Assembly (NCBI GenBank): GCA_001541255.1
Contig: LNQR01000028.1
Coordinates: 1 to 60,553 of the forward strand
DNA: 60,553 bases
Direction: 5' to 3'
Source: Candidatus Magnetominusculus xianensis
GTDB lineage: Bacteria > Nitrospirota > Thermodesulfovibrionia > Thermodesulfovibrionales > Magnetobacteriaceae
Shown here: piece after piece, positions 1 through 8,789 of the stretch
Layout of the letters: every line of letters begins with the position of its first letter
How positions within the stretch are numbered: the first letter of the stretch is position 1
The notes under the pieces: model-generated
Told to the model about the DNA's origin: nothing
Database searches by the model: none
The model's input: the letters and a program-made list of their open reading frames with translations, nothing else
Made by a program: the position numbers and the translations under genes

Positions 1-57
1 ATAATAATTTTATTATTCAATTATTTTAAAATACCCCAGCTGCCTAGCCGCTACGCC

Positions 58-81
58 CACCCCTCAAAAGAAAGGGGGGTG
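58..81. other. GC-rich hairpin upstream of nfnA
   Basis: An 8-bp inverted repeat (58-65 with 74-81, one G-T wobble) encloses an A-rich 8-base loop. There is no run of T on either side, so it is a poor match to an intrinsic terminator. It may be the end of a gene lying before the window or a leader structure. The rest of 1-216 holds no coding sequence that I can support. Confidence 0.3.
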
Positions 82-199
82 CTATTATGATACAGTCTGG
101 AAAGCGGGAATCCATAAGAGGAAATTTATGTTGTACTTTTCTAATGCGTTTGCCCTGCCCCAGCGCTCAACTCCTGGCACGAAAGCGCAGTATTAATGT

Positions 200-205
200 T
201 ATAAT
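200..205 (+). promoter_or_regulatory. Candidate -10 box (TATAAT) for nfnA
   Basis: A perfect TATAAT lies 11 bases before the ATG at 217. No good -35 hexamer is seen at normal spacing. If the box is used, the transcript would begin around 212 and be almost leaderless, which would agree with the absence of a Shine-Dalgarno sequence before this gene. Confidence 0.35.
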
Positions 206-216
206 CACAGTTAACG

Positions 217-1047
217 ATGTTTGAGATTACAAGGACAGAGCAATTTTCACCTTCGACTTTCCTGTGGGAGGTTAGGGCGCCGGAGATTGCGCGGGCAGCT
301 AGGCCGGGTCAGTTTGTCATTGTCCACTGCGATGAAATGTCAGAGCGCATTCCCTTAACCATTGCAGATTTTGACGCAGTCTCAGGTACTGTTACAATAG
401 TCATTCAGGCAGCAGGGAAAAGCACGCTTGATATGATGGCATATAAGGCCGGTGACCGAATACTGGACATCGCCGGGCCGCTTGGTGAGGCATCAGTGAT
501 TGAGAACTTCGGGACTACGGTCTTAGTTGGTGGCGGACTGGGCGTTGCACCGGTTTATCCAATACTACGTGCTTTAAAATTAAAGTGTTGCCGCACAATA
601 TCTATAATTGGCTTTAGGTCTATGTCCCTAATGTTCTGGGAAGGACGCTTTCGTGAGTACTCCGATGAGACAATTATAGTTACCGACGACGGCTCATACG
701 GGCAGCAGGGTTTAGTTACGCAACCGTTAAAACGCATTATTATGGAGAGGCAAATTGACCGCGTCATTGCAATTGGCCCGCTTGTTATGATGAAGGCGTG
801 TGCCGAAGTTACGCGTCCCCTCAACATAAAAACAATTATCTCGGCAAATCCCATAATGGTTGATGGCACTGGTATGTGTGGAAGCTGCCGGGTGAGCATT
901 GGAGGTGAGGTGAAATTCGCCTGCATCGATGGCCCGGACATGGACGGTCATCTTGTGAACTTCGATGAATTAATCATTCGCCAGAAACGCTTCCATAAAT
1001 ACGAAAAACAGTCCCTGGACTTAAGAGATGCCCAAAAAAGTAATTAA
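217..1047 (+). CDS. nfnA: NfnA-type ferredoxin-NADP reductase, small subunit
   Basis: This is the FAD/[2Fe-2S] small subunit of an NADH-dependent ferredoxin:NADP oxidoreductase, also annotated as sulfide dehydrogenase beta subunit (SudB). Visible features are the FAD-binding RIPLTI motif (44-49), a GPLG loop (87-90), the nucleotide-binding run GGGLGVAP (105-112), and a C-terminal cluster site with Cys221, Cys224 and Cys236. Asp216 stands where NfnA proteins use an aspartate as fourth ligand. The length (276 aa) is normal. The next gene, a GltA/NfnB flavoprotein, overlaps its end by 20 bp, the usual arrangement of the heterodimer. By family, the complex couples NADH, ferredoxin and NADPH in the cytoplasm by electron bifurcation. 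NfnA and SudB cannot be separated by sequence reading alone. Confidence 0.85.
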   Translation: MFEITRTEQFSPSTFLWEVRAPEIARAARPGQFVIVHCDEMSERIPLTIADFDAVSGTVTIVIQAAGKSTLDMMAYKAGDRILDIAGPLGEASVIENFGTTVLVGGGLGVAPVYPILRALKLKCCRTISIIGFRSMSLMFWEGRFREYSDETIIVTDDGSYGQQGLVTQPLKRIIMERQIDRVIAIGPLVMMKACAEVTRPLNIKTIISANPIMVDGTGMCGSCRVSIGGEVKFACIDGPDMDGHLVNFDELIIRQKRFHKYEKQSLDLRDAQKSN

Positions 1048-2383
1048 AAGACAGGCGTCCGCACACCTGCCCCCTGAGACGCGGCATACTAATTTCACAG
1101 AGGTCGTCTGTGGTTACACAGAGGCAGAGGCTATAACCGAGGCCGGTAGATGTCTGCAGTGCAAGGAGCCGCTGTGTATTACCGGCTGTCCAGTCAGGAT
1201 AAACATAAAGGGATTCATTAACTTAATATCGATAAGTGATTATAAAAAAGCATATGAGACAATCAGTGAGGCCAACCTGTTTCCCTCAATTTGCGGCAGG
1301 GTATGTCCACAGGAGAGGCAGTGTGAGGCAGCCTGTGTACTTGGGAAAAAACAAGAACCCGTATCCATTGGGCTTCTGGAGCGGTTTGTAGGGGACACGG
1401 CACGGCAGAACGACTGGCATGATACGCATGAAATTAAGCCAATCGGCAAGAGGGCTGCAATTATTGGCTCAGGCCCGGCTGGGCTTGCATGTGCTTATGA
1501 TTTAGTAAAGGCCGGAGTCAGCGTTGTAGTGTTTGAAGCACTGCACCTGCCCGGTGGTGTGCTGACCTATGGGATACCTGAGTTCAGGCTGCCCAAGGAA
1601 ATCGTATTTCGTGAGATTGACAATTTGACAAGGCTTGGCGTGACGATAGAGACAAACATGGTAATCGGCAGGATTCACACAATTGAGGAGTTGATGGGCC
1701 AGTTGTCATTCGATGTGGTATTTATAGGAACCGGTGCTGGTTATCCGATGGGACTAGGCGTAAAGGGGGAATCGTTAAACGGTGTGATGTCTGCCAATGA
1801 GTTTTTAACAAGGGTAAATCTGATGCACGGGTATGATTTCCCACGATACGGAACTCCTGTAGGGATAGGAAAAAACATTGCAGTAATAGGCTGCGGCAAC
1901 ACGGCAATTGACTCAGCACGAACGGCGCTGCGCCTAAGACCTGACAATGTCTATATCGTATATAGAAAGAGATTAGAAGAAAGCCCGGCCCGTAAAGAGG
2001 AACTCCACCACGCAATGGAAGAGGGTGTTCAGTTCATCTGGCTTACAGAGGTGAAAGAAATTATTTCAGACAACGAGGGCTGGGTCAGCGGCATGGACTG
2101 CATCAGAGGCGGTGAAACCGGTTTCTTTTTAGACGTAGATACGGTAATCTACGCCCTGGGCACACTAGCAAACCCAATAATTGCCAGAACAACCCCAAAA
2201 CTAAAAGTCGATAGGGCAGGCTACATCGAAACAGTCGCAGAGACCCTGATGACTTCAATCCCCGGCGTATTTGCCGGAGGTGACATAACCAAAACCCCTG
2301 GGACATTTACCACAGTGATTCATGCGATGTCAACGGGAAGACGTGCGGCAAGGGGTATGCTTAAGTATCTGAACGTACTTTAG
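1028..2383 (+). CDS. nfnB: NfnB/GltA-type NADPH oxidoreductase, large subunit
   Basis: A 451-aa flavoprotein of the glutamate synthase small-subunit family, the large subunit partnering the preceding gene. The N-terminal helical domain carries two [4Fe-4S] sites: Cys42, 45, 50, 54 and Cys89, 93, 99, 103. The FAD-binding Rossmann motif GSGPAGLACAYDL (147-159) follows, then an NADPH-binding motif VIGCGNTAIDSAR in the second half and a C-terminal FAD-closing segment (GVFAGGD). It is often annotated as glutamate synthase (NADPH) small subunit GltA, but its pairing with an NfnA/SudB gene points to transhydrogenase function. The true glutamate synthase lies at 3566-8718 and has its own GltD-like module. 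The stop codon lies inside a 16-bp tandem repeat. Confidence 0.87.
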   Translation: MPKKVIKRQASAHLPPETRHTNFTEVVCGYTEAEAITEAGRCLQCKEPLCITGCPVRINIKGFINLISISDYKKAYETISEANLFPSICGRVCPQERQCEAACVLGKKQEPVSIGLLERFVGDTARQNDWHDTHEIKPIGKRAAIIGSGPAGLACAYDLVKAGVSVVVFEALHLPGGVLTYGIPEFRLPKEIVFREIDNLTRLGVTIETNMVIGRIHTIEELMGQLSFDVVFIGTGAGYPMGLGVKGESLNGVMSANEFLTRVNLMHGYDFPRYGTPVGIGKNIAVIGCGNTAIDSARTALRLRPDNVYIVYRKRLEESPARKEELHHAMEEGVQFIWLTEVKEIISDNEGWVSGMDCIRGGETGFFLDVDTVIYALGTLANPIIARTTPKLKVDRAGYIETVAETLMTSIPGVFAGGDITKTPGTFTTVIHAMSTGRRAARGMLKYLNVL

Positions 2384-2416
2384 CCTGAACATACTTTAGC
2401 CTGAACATACTTTAGA
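2369..2416. repeat. Three tandem 16-bp repeats holding two convergent stop codons
   Basis: Three head-to-tail 16-bp units (2369-2384, 2385-2400, 2401-2416) differ at only two positions in total. The first unit contains the TAG stop of nfnB; the second contains the complement of the TAA stop of the convergent cation efflux gene. It looks like local duplication of a gene terminus. Confidence 0.85.
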
Positions 2417-3316
2417 GAGTGTCTCGGCCTCTATATATACCCTTTTAACTGAAGGAATTTTGTGCCTGATTTCCTTTTTGATTTCATCTATAATTGTCTC
2501 AAGGTTTCCTACATTGATATTGTCTTTAAAGTCAACATCGATTGTGGCTATTACTTCTTCAGGCCCCATGTGCATAGTCAGGACTTCGCCTACCTTTTCG
2601 ACAGAATCCTTTGACCCGGCAATAGTGCGAATCTGCTCAACGGTTTCGTCTGAGGCCGCCTCTCCGATTAGAAGGGTTCTCATTTCGTTAGCAAGAAATA
2701 TGGCTACGGCTCCTAAAATTAGGCCTATGACGATTGAGGCAATCGAATCGAATACCGACATACCTGTTAAGACCGCCAGCGTCACGCCTATAATGGCCGT
2801 TATCATTCCCACAAGCGCTGCCGTGTCTTCAACTAAGACAACGATTAAATTTGAGTCCTTCGACCGCTTTATGTTACGTAAAATACTGCCCTTGTTTGTC
2901 TTTTTGAACTCCTTAAACGCGACCAAAAATGAACCGCCCTCAAGCAATATCGAAGTCCCCAGGACGATAAATACATAGAGCGGGTGCTTTATCTCTTCGG
3001 GGTGCATTATCTTGTGGACACCTTCGTATAACGAAAACGCTGCCCCCAAAACAAAAAGCACTACCGCAACCAAAAATGCCCAAAAATACTGTTCTTTCCC
3101 ATAGCCGAAGGGATGGAACTTGTCTGAGGCCTTTGTGCTTCTCTTCATGCCGACAAGCAGGAGGAGTTGATTACCCATATCGGCGCCCGAATGAACGGCC
3201 TCAGCAAACATCGCAGAACTTCCTGATATAAAGGCCATAATAGCCTTTATTACCATTATCCCGAAATTTGCGGCACAGGCGGCATAGATTGCCTTTTTTG
3301 AACCGTGTTCTTTCAT
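2396..3316 (-). CDS. Cation diffusion facilitator (CDF) family transporter
   Basis: A 306-aa inner-membrane protein of the CDF family, which exports divalent metals such as Zn2+, Fe2+ or Mn2+ in exchange for protons. The N-terminal half shows several transmembrane segments; the metal-site signature HSGADMGNQ occurs in the second one (about 42-50). This resembles the HxxxD site of CDFs, with Asp at the fourth position after His. The C-terminal 90 residues form a soluble ferredoxin-like regulatory domain (TIDVDFKDNINVGNLE). It is convergent with nfnB, ends in the shared 16-bp repeat, and is divergent from the glutamate synthase operon across a 249-bp gap. The metal specificity cannot be read from the sequence. 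Confidence 0.85.
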   Translation of the reverse strand: MKEHGSKKAIYAACAANFGIMVIKAIMAFISGSSAMFAEAVHSGADMGNQLLLLVGMKRSTKASDKFHPFGYGKEQYFWAFLVAVVLFVLGAAFSLYEGVHKIMHPEEIKHPLYVFIVLGTSILLEGGSFLVAFKEFKKTNKGSILRNIKRSKDSNLIVVLVEDTAALVGMITAIIGVTLAVLTGMSVFDSIASIVIGLILGAVAIFLANEMRTLLIGEAASDETVEQIRTIAGSKDSVEKVGEVLTMHMGPEEVIATIDVDFKDNINVGNLETIIDEIKKEIRHKIPSVKRVYIEAETLSKVCSG

Positions 3317-3413
3317 ATAATCAATTCCTGTGTTGTGTCATGATGTGCAATTATATCTGATTTTGGCGATGTTTGTCAATGCGGGGTTACACAGGATGGC
3401 TGCAAACATATAT

Positions 3414-3442
3414 TTGACATATTCAAATATTTGTGATATAGT
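3414..3442 (+). promoter_or_regulatory. Strong sigma70-type promoter of the glutamate synthase operon
   Basis: TTGACA (3414-3419) is separated by exactly 17 bp from TATAGT (3437-3442), close to the ideal sigma70 form. The first gene starts at 3566, giving a leader of about 115 bases. The spacer contains a perfect 10-bp palindrome CAAATATTTG (3424-3433), a possible repressor site between the two hexamers. Confidence 0.7.
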
Positions 3443-3565
3443 ACCGAACTTATGGCTGATAATAGGGGGCCAGCGTTAGAAAGCGCGGCAAAAAATGTAG
3501 ATATTTTATGATTTTGTCAAGAAATGCTGCTAAAATAAAGATATTGTTTAAAAGGGGTTGAATAC

Positions 3566-4693
3566 ATGTGCCGTTTAAGTGCTATAACCGCAAAGGACTA
3601 TTTCTCTCCTGTTGAGAATATCCTGACACTTGAGACAATGAAAGAAGGGCATGACGGCTCAGGCATGGGCCTTATCCTGAAAGATCTCGGCGGAGAGTTC
3701 GAGTCTCTTAAGGACAAGCCGGTACTCTCTGGCATCTGCTCTGACGCAGGGCTTGCCGCACTGAATCGTTATATGGACGCGGCGGGTTTTACACTCGTTC
3801 ACACGTGGACGCCAAAGATTAAACCTGTCAGGGGGATAACAGCCCGCGATAACTACTTCGCACGGGTTTACGACTACCCGAAAGGGATCAATGACCTGAG
3901 TTTGGACAAAAAAGAAGCGCTGCTTCTTAAGACACGCCTAACGCTCCGTAAGATGGGCGAGTCAGATGAGTCTATCATCGTGTTCTCGTTTTATCCGGAT
4001 GTAGTTACTCTGAAAGAGGTGGGCGACCCGCTTGAGCTTTGTGAGTTTTTCGGCCTTGACGACTCAACGCTTAAGGCAAAGATTATATTTGCCCAGGGCA
4101 GGCAGAATACAAACTATGCGATTAATCTCTACGCCTGCCATCCATTTTTTATCCAGGGCTTCGGCTCAATGACAAACGGCGAGAACACCGCCTTTGTCCC
4201 TATCAGGGAATTTCTGGCAAGCAGGGGATTCCCGGGCTACATAGGCTATAACAGCGACAGCGAGGTCTTCACTCACATACTGCATTACGCAGCCAGGGGG
4301 CTGAACTACCCGCTTCATTATTACAAGGACATCATAACACCGCTTAAACCCACTGAGATAGACAAACGCCCGGATAAGGCATTCGTCGGACATCTAAAGA
4401 AGAGCCTGAGGCCCCTCTGTATAGACGGCCCAAACTGCGTCATCGGTTTCGCGCCCGATGGGACGTGCTTTATGGTTCAGGATTCAAAGAAACTCAGACC
4501 CGGTGTTGTTGGCGGCAAGAAAGGAAAAATTTCACTCGTCTCTGAGGAGTGCGGCCTTAACAGGGCAGTCCCCGACAGAGATGCTAATAAGGATATATTC
4601 CCGATGAGGTACGACATGGTCATCGTCTCGCCCGGGGCTGAGGAGGTAAAGGTATGGAACCAGTTGCAAGGTTGGACAACAACCATGAACTGA
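3566..4693 (+). CDS. Split glutamate synthase, glutamine amidotransferase subunit
   Basis: A 375-aa class II (Ntn) glutamine amidotransferase corresponding to the first domain of the glutamate synthase large subunit. After removal of Met1, Cys2 (MCRLSA) becomes the N-terminal nucleophile that hydrolyses glutamine. HDGSGMG (29-35) matches the early GATase loop. It is the first gene of a three-gene operon in which the large-subunit domains are separate proteins, the organisation known from archaea and some deep-branching bacteria. The next gene starts 40 bp inside its 3' end, so translation is probably coupled. It should supply ammonia to the FMN-binding subunit. Confidence 0.85.
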   Translation: MCRLSAITAKDYFSPVENILTLETMKEGHDGSGMGLILKDLGGEFESLKDKPVLSGICSDAGLAALNRYMDAAGFTLVHTWTPKIKPVRGITARDNYFARVYDYPKGINDLSLDKKEALLLKTRLTLRKMGESDESIIVFSFYPDVVTLKEVGDPLELCEFFGLDDSTLKAKIIFAQGRQNTNYAINLYACHPFFIQGFGSMTNGENTAFVPIREFLASRGFPGYIGYNSDSEVFTHILHYAARGLNYPLHYYKDIITPLKPTEIDKRPDKAFVGHLKKSLRPLCIDGPNCVIGFAPDGTCFMVQDSKKLRPGVVGGKKGKISLVSEECGLNRAVPDRDANKDIFPMRYDMVIVSPGAEEVKVWNQLQGWTTTMN

Positions 4694-6315
4694 CCTTAAA
4701 GGAGTTTCCTTTTCTAATAAAATGGCGTGATGACAGGTGTAAGCGCTGCGGCAGGTGTACTGCTGTCTGCCCGATGTTCTCCATCACACCCGCTGTGATT
4801 GCCAAGAGGGTGGTATCATCCTCCGGCGCTACGCCAACTCCACATGTGGAAAGACAGGTCGTCACGGTGATAAAACAATCGACGAATATTGGTAACTACT
4901 GCACGGGCTGTGCCACATGCTCACTCGTATGCCCCAATGAGGCCATAGAGCCGGAGTACAATCCAAACAATAAATTTCTGATTCACAAAAATGCTGCCGG
5001 AGGTGCATACACCAGAGGCGGCAGGAGAAACGACCCGCTGGTCTCAACGCTTGACAGGCTCAAATTCACAAGAATCTCAATGCTCACAGACCCGGCCCTC
5101 GACGCAGGCAGACATGAGTTTCGCATTCGCACGTATCTGGGCAGGATTTTACCGGCTGAGGAGCTGCCGGTTAAATTCGTAAACGGCAGCGGAGAGATGG
5201 ACGCCTCAGGCGGCAAGTTCATCCCACCGGTCAGAGAGATATATCCCGTAATGATAGGAAGTATGTCCGTAGGGGCGCTGTCACCCACGATGTGGGAAGG
5301 TCTTGCTATGGGCATAACATATTTGAATGAAGTCGAGGGTATGCCAGTTGTGATGTGTTCCGGTGAGGGCGGGATGCCTTTGAGACTTCTTAAGTCGCGG
5401 TTCGTGAAATATTTCATTCCACAGATTGCCTCCGGGTACTTTGGCTGGGATGAGATAATCAGGGCAATTCCGCATATGGTTGAAGACCCGTGTGCGATAG
5501 AGATAAAATACGGTCAGGGGGCAAAGCCCGGTGACGGAGGGCTGCTCATGGCCCATAAAGTCTTAAAACTAATTTCTGAGATACGCGGCGTTCCCCAGGG
5601 TGTGGATTTACCATCTCCCCCCACACACCAGACCAAGTACTCAATTGAAGAGGCCGTTGCCAAGATGATTCAGTCGATGTCAATGGCATGGGGTTTTAGA
5701 GTGCCGGTGTATCCGAAGATTTCGGGGACGCGCACGGCAAAGGCCGTCCTTAATAATCTCGTCAGAAACCCGTTTGCCGCTGGGCTGTCAATAGACGGCG
5801 AGGATGGCGGCACTGGGGCCGCATATAACGTATCTATGGACAAGATGGGGCATCCGATTGCCTCAAATCTGAGGGATTGCTATCTTGATCTGGTAAAGCA
5901 GGGCAAACAAAACGAACTCCCGCTGATAGCGGCAGGCGGTGTTGGGAAAAAGGGCAATCTGGCGGCCAACGCAGCGGCCCTGATAATGCTTGGTGCTTCA
6001 GCCGTGTCGATAGGAAAATATATTATGCAGGCCGCAGCCGGGTGCCTAGGTGATGAGAACAACCGCTGCAATGTCTGCAACATTGGGCGCTGCCCGCGCG
6101 GGATTACCACACAAGACCCGAAGCTCTACCGGCGGCTTGACGTGGATAAGGTAGCGATGCGCGTCGTAGAGGTCTACAAGGCCCTCGATACAGAGTTAAA
6201 GAAGATATTTGCCCCGTTGGGAAGGAGCACAGAACTTCCTATTGGGATGTCCGATGCAATCAGCGCAGACGACCCGGCAATCGCAGAGAGATTGAACATC
6301 AGCTACGTATGTTAA
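4654..6315 (+). CDS. Split glutamate synthase, FMN-binding synthase subunit with ferredoxin domains
   Basis: A 553-aa protein that should form glutamate from 2-oxoglutarate and ammonia. The N-terminal 100 residues are a two-cluster ferredoxin (Cys29, 32, 35, 39 and Cys83, 86, 89, 93). The rest is the FMN-binding TIM-barrel domain, with GEDGGTGAA and the phosphate-binding run AAGGVGKKG. Near the end CNVCNIGRCPRGITTQ supplies the [3Fe-4S] cysteines. An AGGAGG at 4641-4646, seven bases before the ATG, supports this start inside the upstream gene. The built-in ferredoxin suggests that reduced ferredoxin, or the GltD-like partner encoded next, supplies electrons. Confidence 0.9.
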   Translation: MEPVARLDNNHELTLKEFPFLIKWRDDRCKRCGRCTAVCPMFSITPAVIAKRVVSSSGATPTPHVERQVVTVIKQSTNIGNYCTGCATCSLVCPNEAIEPEYNPNNKFLIHKNAAGGAYTRGGRRNDPLVSTLDRLKFTRISMLTDPALDAGRHEFRIRTYLGRILPAEELPVKFVNGSGEMDASGGKFIPPVREIYPVMIGSMSVGALSPTMWEGLAMGITYLNEVEGMPVVMCSGEGGMPLRLLKSRFVKYFIPQIASGYFGWDEIIRAIPHMVEDPCAIEIKYGQGAKPGDGGLLMAHKVLKLISEIRGVPQGVDLPSPPTHQTKYSIEEAVAKMIQSMSMAWGFRVPVYPKISGTRTAKAVLNNLVRNPFAAGLSIDGEDGGTGAAYNVSMDKMGHPIASNLRDCYLDLVKQGKQNELPLIAAGGVGKKGNLAANAAALIMLGASAVSIGKYIMQAAAGCLGDENNRCNVCNIGRCPRGITTQDPKLYRRLDVDKVAMRVVEVYKALDTELKKIFAPLGRSTELPIGMSDAISADDPAIAERLNISYVC

Positions 6316-6348
6316 GCGAGCCAGAAAGAGAGGTTAAAGAAGACTGAT

Positions 6349-8718
6349 ATGGCAATTATAGAGATAAGAGGAAACATAGACGGCGGCCGCGTCCCTTCAA
6401 GGCTTATGGAGGAAGAGATACAAAAGGCAGTAAGGGCCGGGGCGCAGCAACTGAAGATAGTGGCCGACGGTCAGCACGGCATCGGCGGGCGCATATGGCC
6501 GCATGACAACGGCGTAAAGGTTGTCGTGGAAGGGCAGGCAGGGCAGCGTCTAGGCAGCATGGGCATGTTCGGCACAGATATAATACTAAAGGGCAGCGCC
6601 TCAGACGATGTGGGCTGGCTAAACTGCGGCGCCAATATCACAGTGCTTGGCGACGTAACAAACGGCGCTCACAATGCGGCAGCCCAGGGCAAGCTCTATG
6701 TCCAGGGTGGCGGTGGCGCGCGCTGCGACACTATGACCAAACACAATCCAAAGTTCAATCCACCGGAATCATGGTATTTTAGAGACGTTGGCGACACATT
6801 TGCTGAGTTTAAGGCCGGAGGTATAGCCGTTGTCTGCGGCGTCAATCCAAGAAATCCTGAAAATATCCTGGGCTACAGGCCGTGCGTAGGGATGGTCGGT
6901 GGGGTGGTATATTTCAGAGGCAAGATTGATTCGTCATACAGTCAGGGCGATGTCAGGCTGCTTGATTTGTCAGACCAGGATTGGCAGTGGCTTAAGGAAA
7001 ACTTAAAGTTATACCTTAAGGCAATAGACAGAGAAGACCATTATGATGAGCTTTCCTCGTCACACTCAGCGTGGAAAAAACTCCTGCCATACACGGCTCA
7101 GGAACGGGCAAAACGCAGTCCAATCAAGAAGACGATGGCAGATTTTCGTAAAAACATCTGGGAAAATACGACAGATAAAGGGGTAGGGAAGGGCGGTATA
7201 TTTGCCGAGTACGTAACGCATCCACTGACCCCGCTTCCATATATAACCACAGGGCAGGACAGGAGGTTCAGACCGGAGTGGAGAAATAGTAAGTACGCCC
7301 CGCCGTGTCAGGCCGCATGTCCCAGCGATATACCGACTCAGCGGCGGGCAGCGCTGCTTCGTGCTGAGAAGACTGAGGAGGCCATAGGGCTTATTCTACA
7401 GTATTCACCGCTTCCTGCCACTGTCTGCGGCGAGGTATGCCCGAATCTCTGCATGACTGCATGTACACGCTCACATGTTGACATGCCGTTAAATATCAAA
7501 GGTCTGGGTTCGGTAAGCCTGAAGACAGAGGCCCCGAAGCCTGCTCCAAAGACCGGCAAAAAGGCCGCAGTAATAGGCGGCGGCCCGGGCGGGCTTTCAT
7601 CAGCCTGGCAGCTTGCCTTAAAGGGTCACGATGTAACGCTCTACGAGGCTGAGGAGAAACTTGGCGGCAAACTTGAGCTTTGCATCCCAAGGGAAAGGCT
7701 GCCTCAGGAGATTCTCACACACGAACTTGAGAGATTTAAATCAATCGGCGTCACAGTGCATTTGAAAACTAAGATTGACGCTGCTAAATTCACAGAGATA
7801 CATGCCACGAACGACGCGGTGATTGTTGCTTGCGGGGCGCATAAGCCAAGGTTGTTTCCATTTCACGGCTACGAAGACACGCTAAATGCCTACGATTTTC
7901 TGCGCGGTATTAATACTGGCAAAAGGCCTGACTTCAAAGATAAGCACATAGTAATCATAGGCGCGGGAAACGTAGGAATGGACGCGGCGGCACAGGCATT
8001 CCACTGTGGCGCATGTACTGTAACGGCCATCGATGTTCAGGAACCGGCGGCCTCCGGTAAGGAACTTGAGATTGCCAAATCGCTTGGCACTAAAATAGTA
8101 TGGCCAAAGTTTACTGAAAGGTACGTAAAGGCCGAAAGAAAGATATACTTTAAATCAGACGCAGCTTATCCTTATGGCAGCACGTTTGAGGCTGACGAGG
8201 TTATTGTATCTATAGGAGATACGCCAATTACGGATTTTCTGCCGCAGTCTGTGCATACAGACAAAAACGGCTGGATTAAATCTGACGAGGCCGGTCATAC
8301 CTCAGACCCCAAGGTATTCGCAATTGGAGACGCTACAAGTCTTGGCCTTGTTACCCATGCTATAGGTCACGGGAAAAAGGCGGCAGACGCGGCACACGCC
8401 CTGCTCTGTGGCCGTTCATACAACAGACCGGCGCCAAAGATGCAGATTGGTTACGCAAAGGTCAAGGACGCCTATTATGAAGAGTGCAGAGACACATCGT
8501 TTACGCCGCAGAAGGAGGCCCACAGGTGTATGTCCTGTGCCGTGTGCAGAGACTGTCACATGTGTGAGGCCGTCTGCGCTTACGGGGCAATAAGCCGAAA
8601 GGAAACCACTGACGATATAGGCTATGAGTACGTGGTCGATGCCGCCCTCTGCATAGGGTGTGGGTTTTGCGCCGGTGTGTGTCCATGCGGCATATGGGAG
8701 ATGGCCGAAAATATATAA
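6349..8718 (+). CDS. GXGXG domain fused to GltD-like NADPH oxidoreductase and ferredoxin
   Basis: A 789-aa fusion. Residues 1 to about 245 are the GXGXG beta-helix domain (the C-terminal domain of classical GltB), with repeated glycine-rich turns such as GADGQHGIGGRIWP-like and YVQGGGGARC. Then comes a GltD-type module: a cysteine-rich [4Fe-4S] domain (about 318-380), the FAD motif GGGPGGLSSAW from about residue 409, and the NADPH motif GAGNVGMDAAAQ. The C-terminus is a two-cluster ferredoxin (CMSCAVCRDCHMCEAVC at about 727 and CIGCGFCAGVCPC at about 767). It completes the split glutamate synthase with the two preceding genes. The stop codon lies in a perfect 17-bp tandem duplication. Confidence 0.88.
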   Translation: MAIIEIRGNIDGGRVPSRLMEEEIQKAVRAGAQQLKIVADGQHGIGGRIWPHDNGVKVVVEGQAGQRLGSMGMFGTDIILKGSASDDVGWLNCGANITVLGDVTNGAHNAAAQGKLYVQGGGGARCDTMTKHNPKFNPPESWYFRDVGDTFAEFKAGGIAVVCGVNPRNPENILGYRPCVGMVGGVVYFRGKIDSSYSQGDVRLLDLSDQDWQWLKENLKLYLKAIDREDHYDELSSSHSAWKKLLPYTAQERAKRSPIKKTMADFRKNIWENTTDKGVGKGGIFAEYVTHPLTPLPYITTGQDRRFRPEWRNSKYAPPCQAACPSDIPTQRRAALLRAEKTEEAIGLILQYSPLPATVCGEVCPNLCMTACTRSHVDMPLNIKGLGSVSLKTEAPKPAPKTGKKAAVIGGGPGGLSSAWQLALKGHDVTLYEAEEKLGGKLELCIPRERLPQEILTHELERFKSIGVTVHLKTKIDAAKFTEIHATNDAVIVACGAHKPRLFPFHGYEDTLNAYDFLRGINTGKRPDFKDKHIVIIGAGNVGMDAAAQAFHCGACTVTAIDVQEPAASGKELEIAKSLGTKIVWPKFTERYVKAERKIYFKSDAAYPYGSTFEADEVIVSIGDTPITDFLPQSVHTDKNGWIKSDEAGHTSDPKVFAIGDATSLGLVTHAIGHGKKAADAAHALLCGRSYNRPAPKMQIGYAKVKDAYYEECRDTSFTPQKEAHRCMSCAVCRDCHMCEAVCAYGAISRKETTDDIGYEYVVDAALCIGCGFCAGVCPCGIWEMAENI

Positions 8719-8737
8719 GGGCCGAAAATATATAAGG
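8704..8737 (+). repeat. Perfect 17-bp tandem duplication across a stop codon
   Basis: Positions 8704-8720 and 8721-8737 are identical 17-mers placed head to tail. The TAA stop of the upstream gene (8716-8718) is in the first copy, so the second copy is untranslated. This resembles the 16-bp repeats at the end of nfnB. Confidence 0.85.
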
Positions 8738-8789
8738 GATGACCCAAAGTTGATTTGTCTAAAATCTAAATAAACGGGAGTATAAAACT

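Noticed and set aside
175..190. Sigma54 promoter (TGGCAC...GC) upstream of nfnA
   Set aside because: The spacing between GG and GC is not the required 10 bp and the TTGC half is poor.
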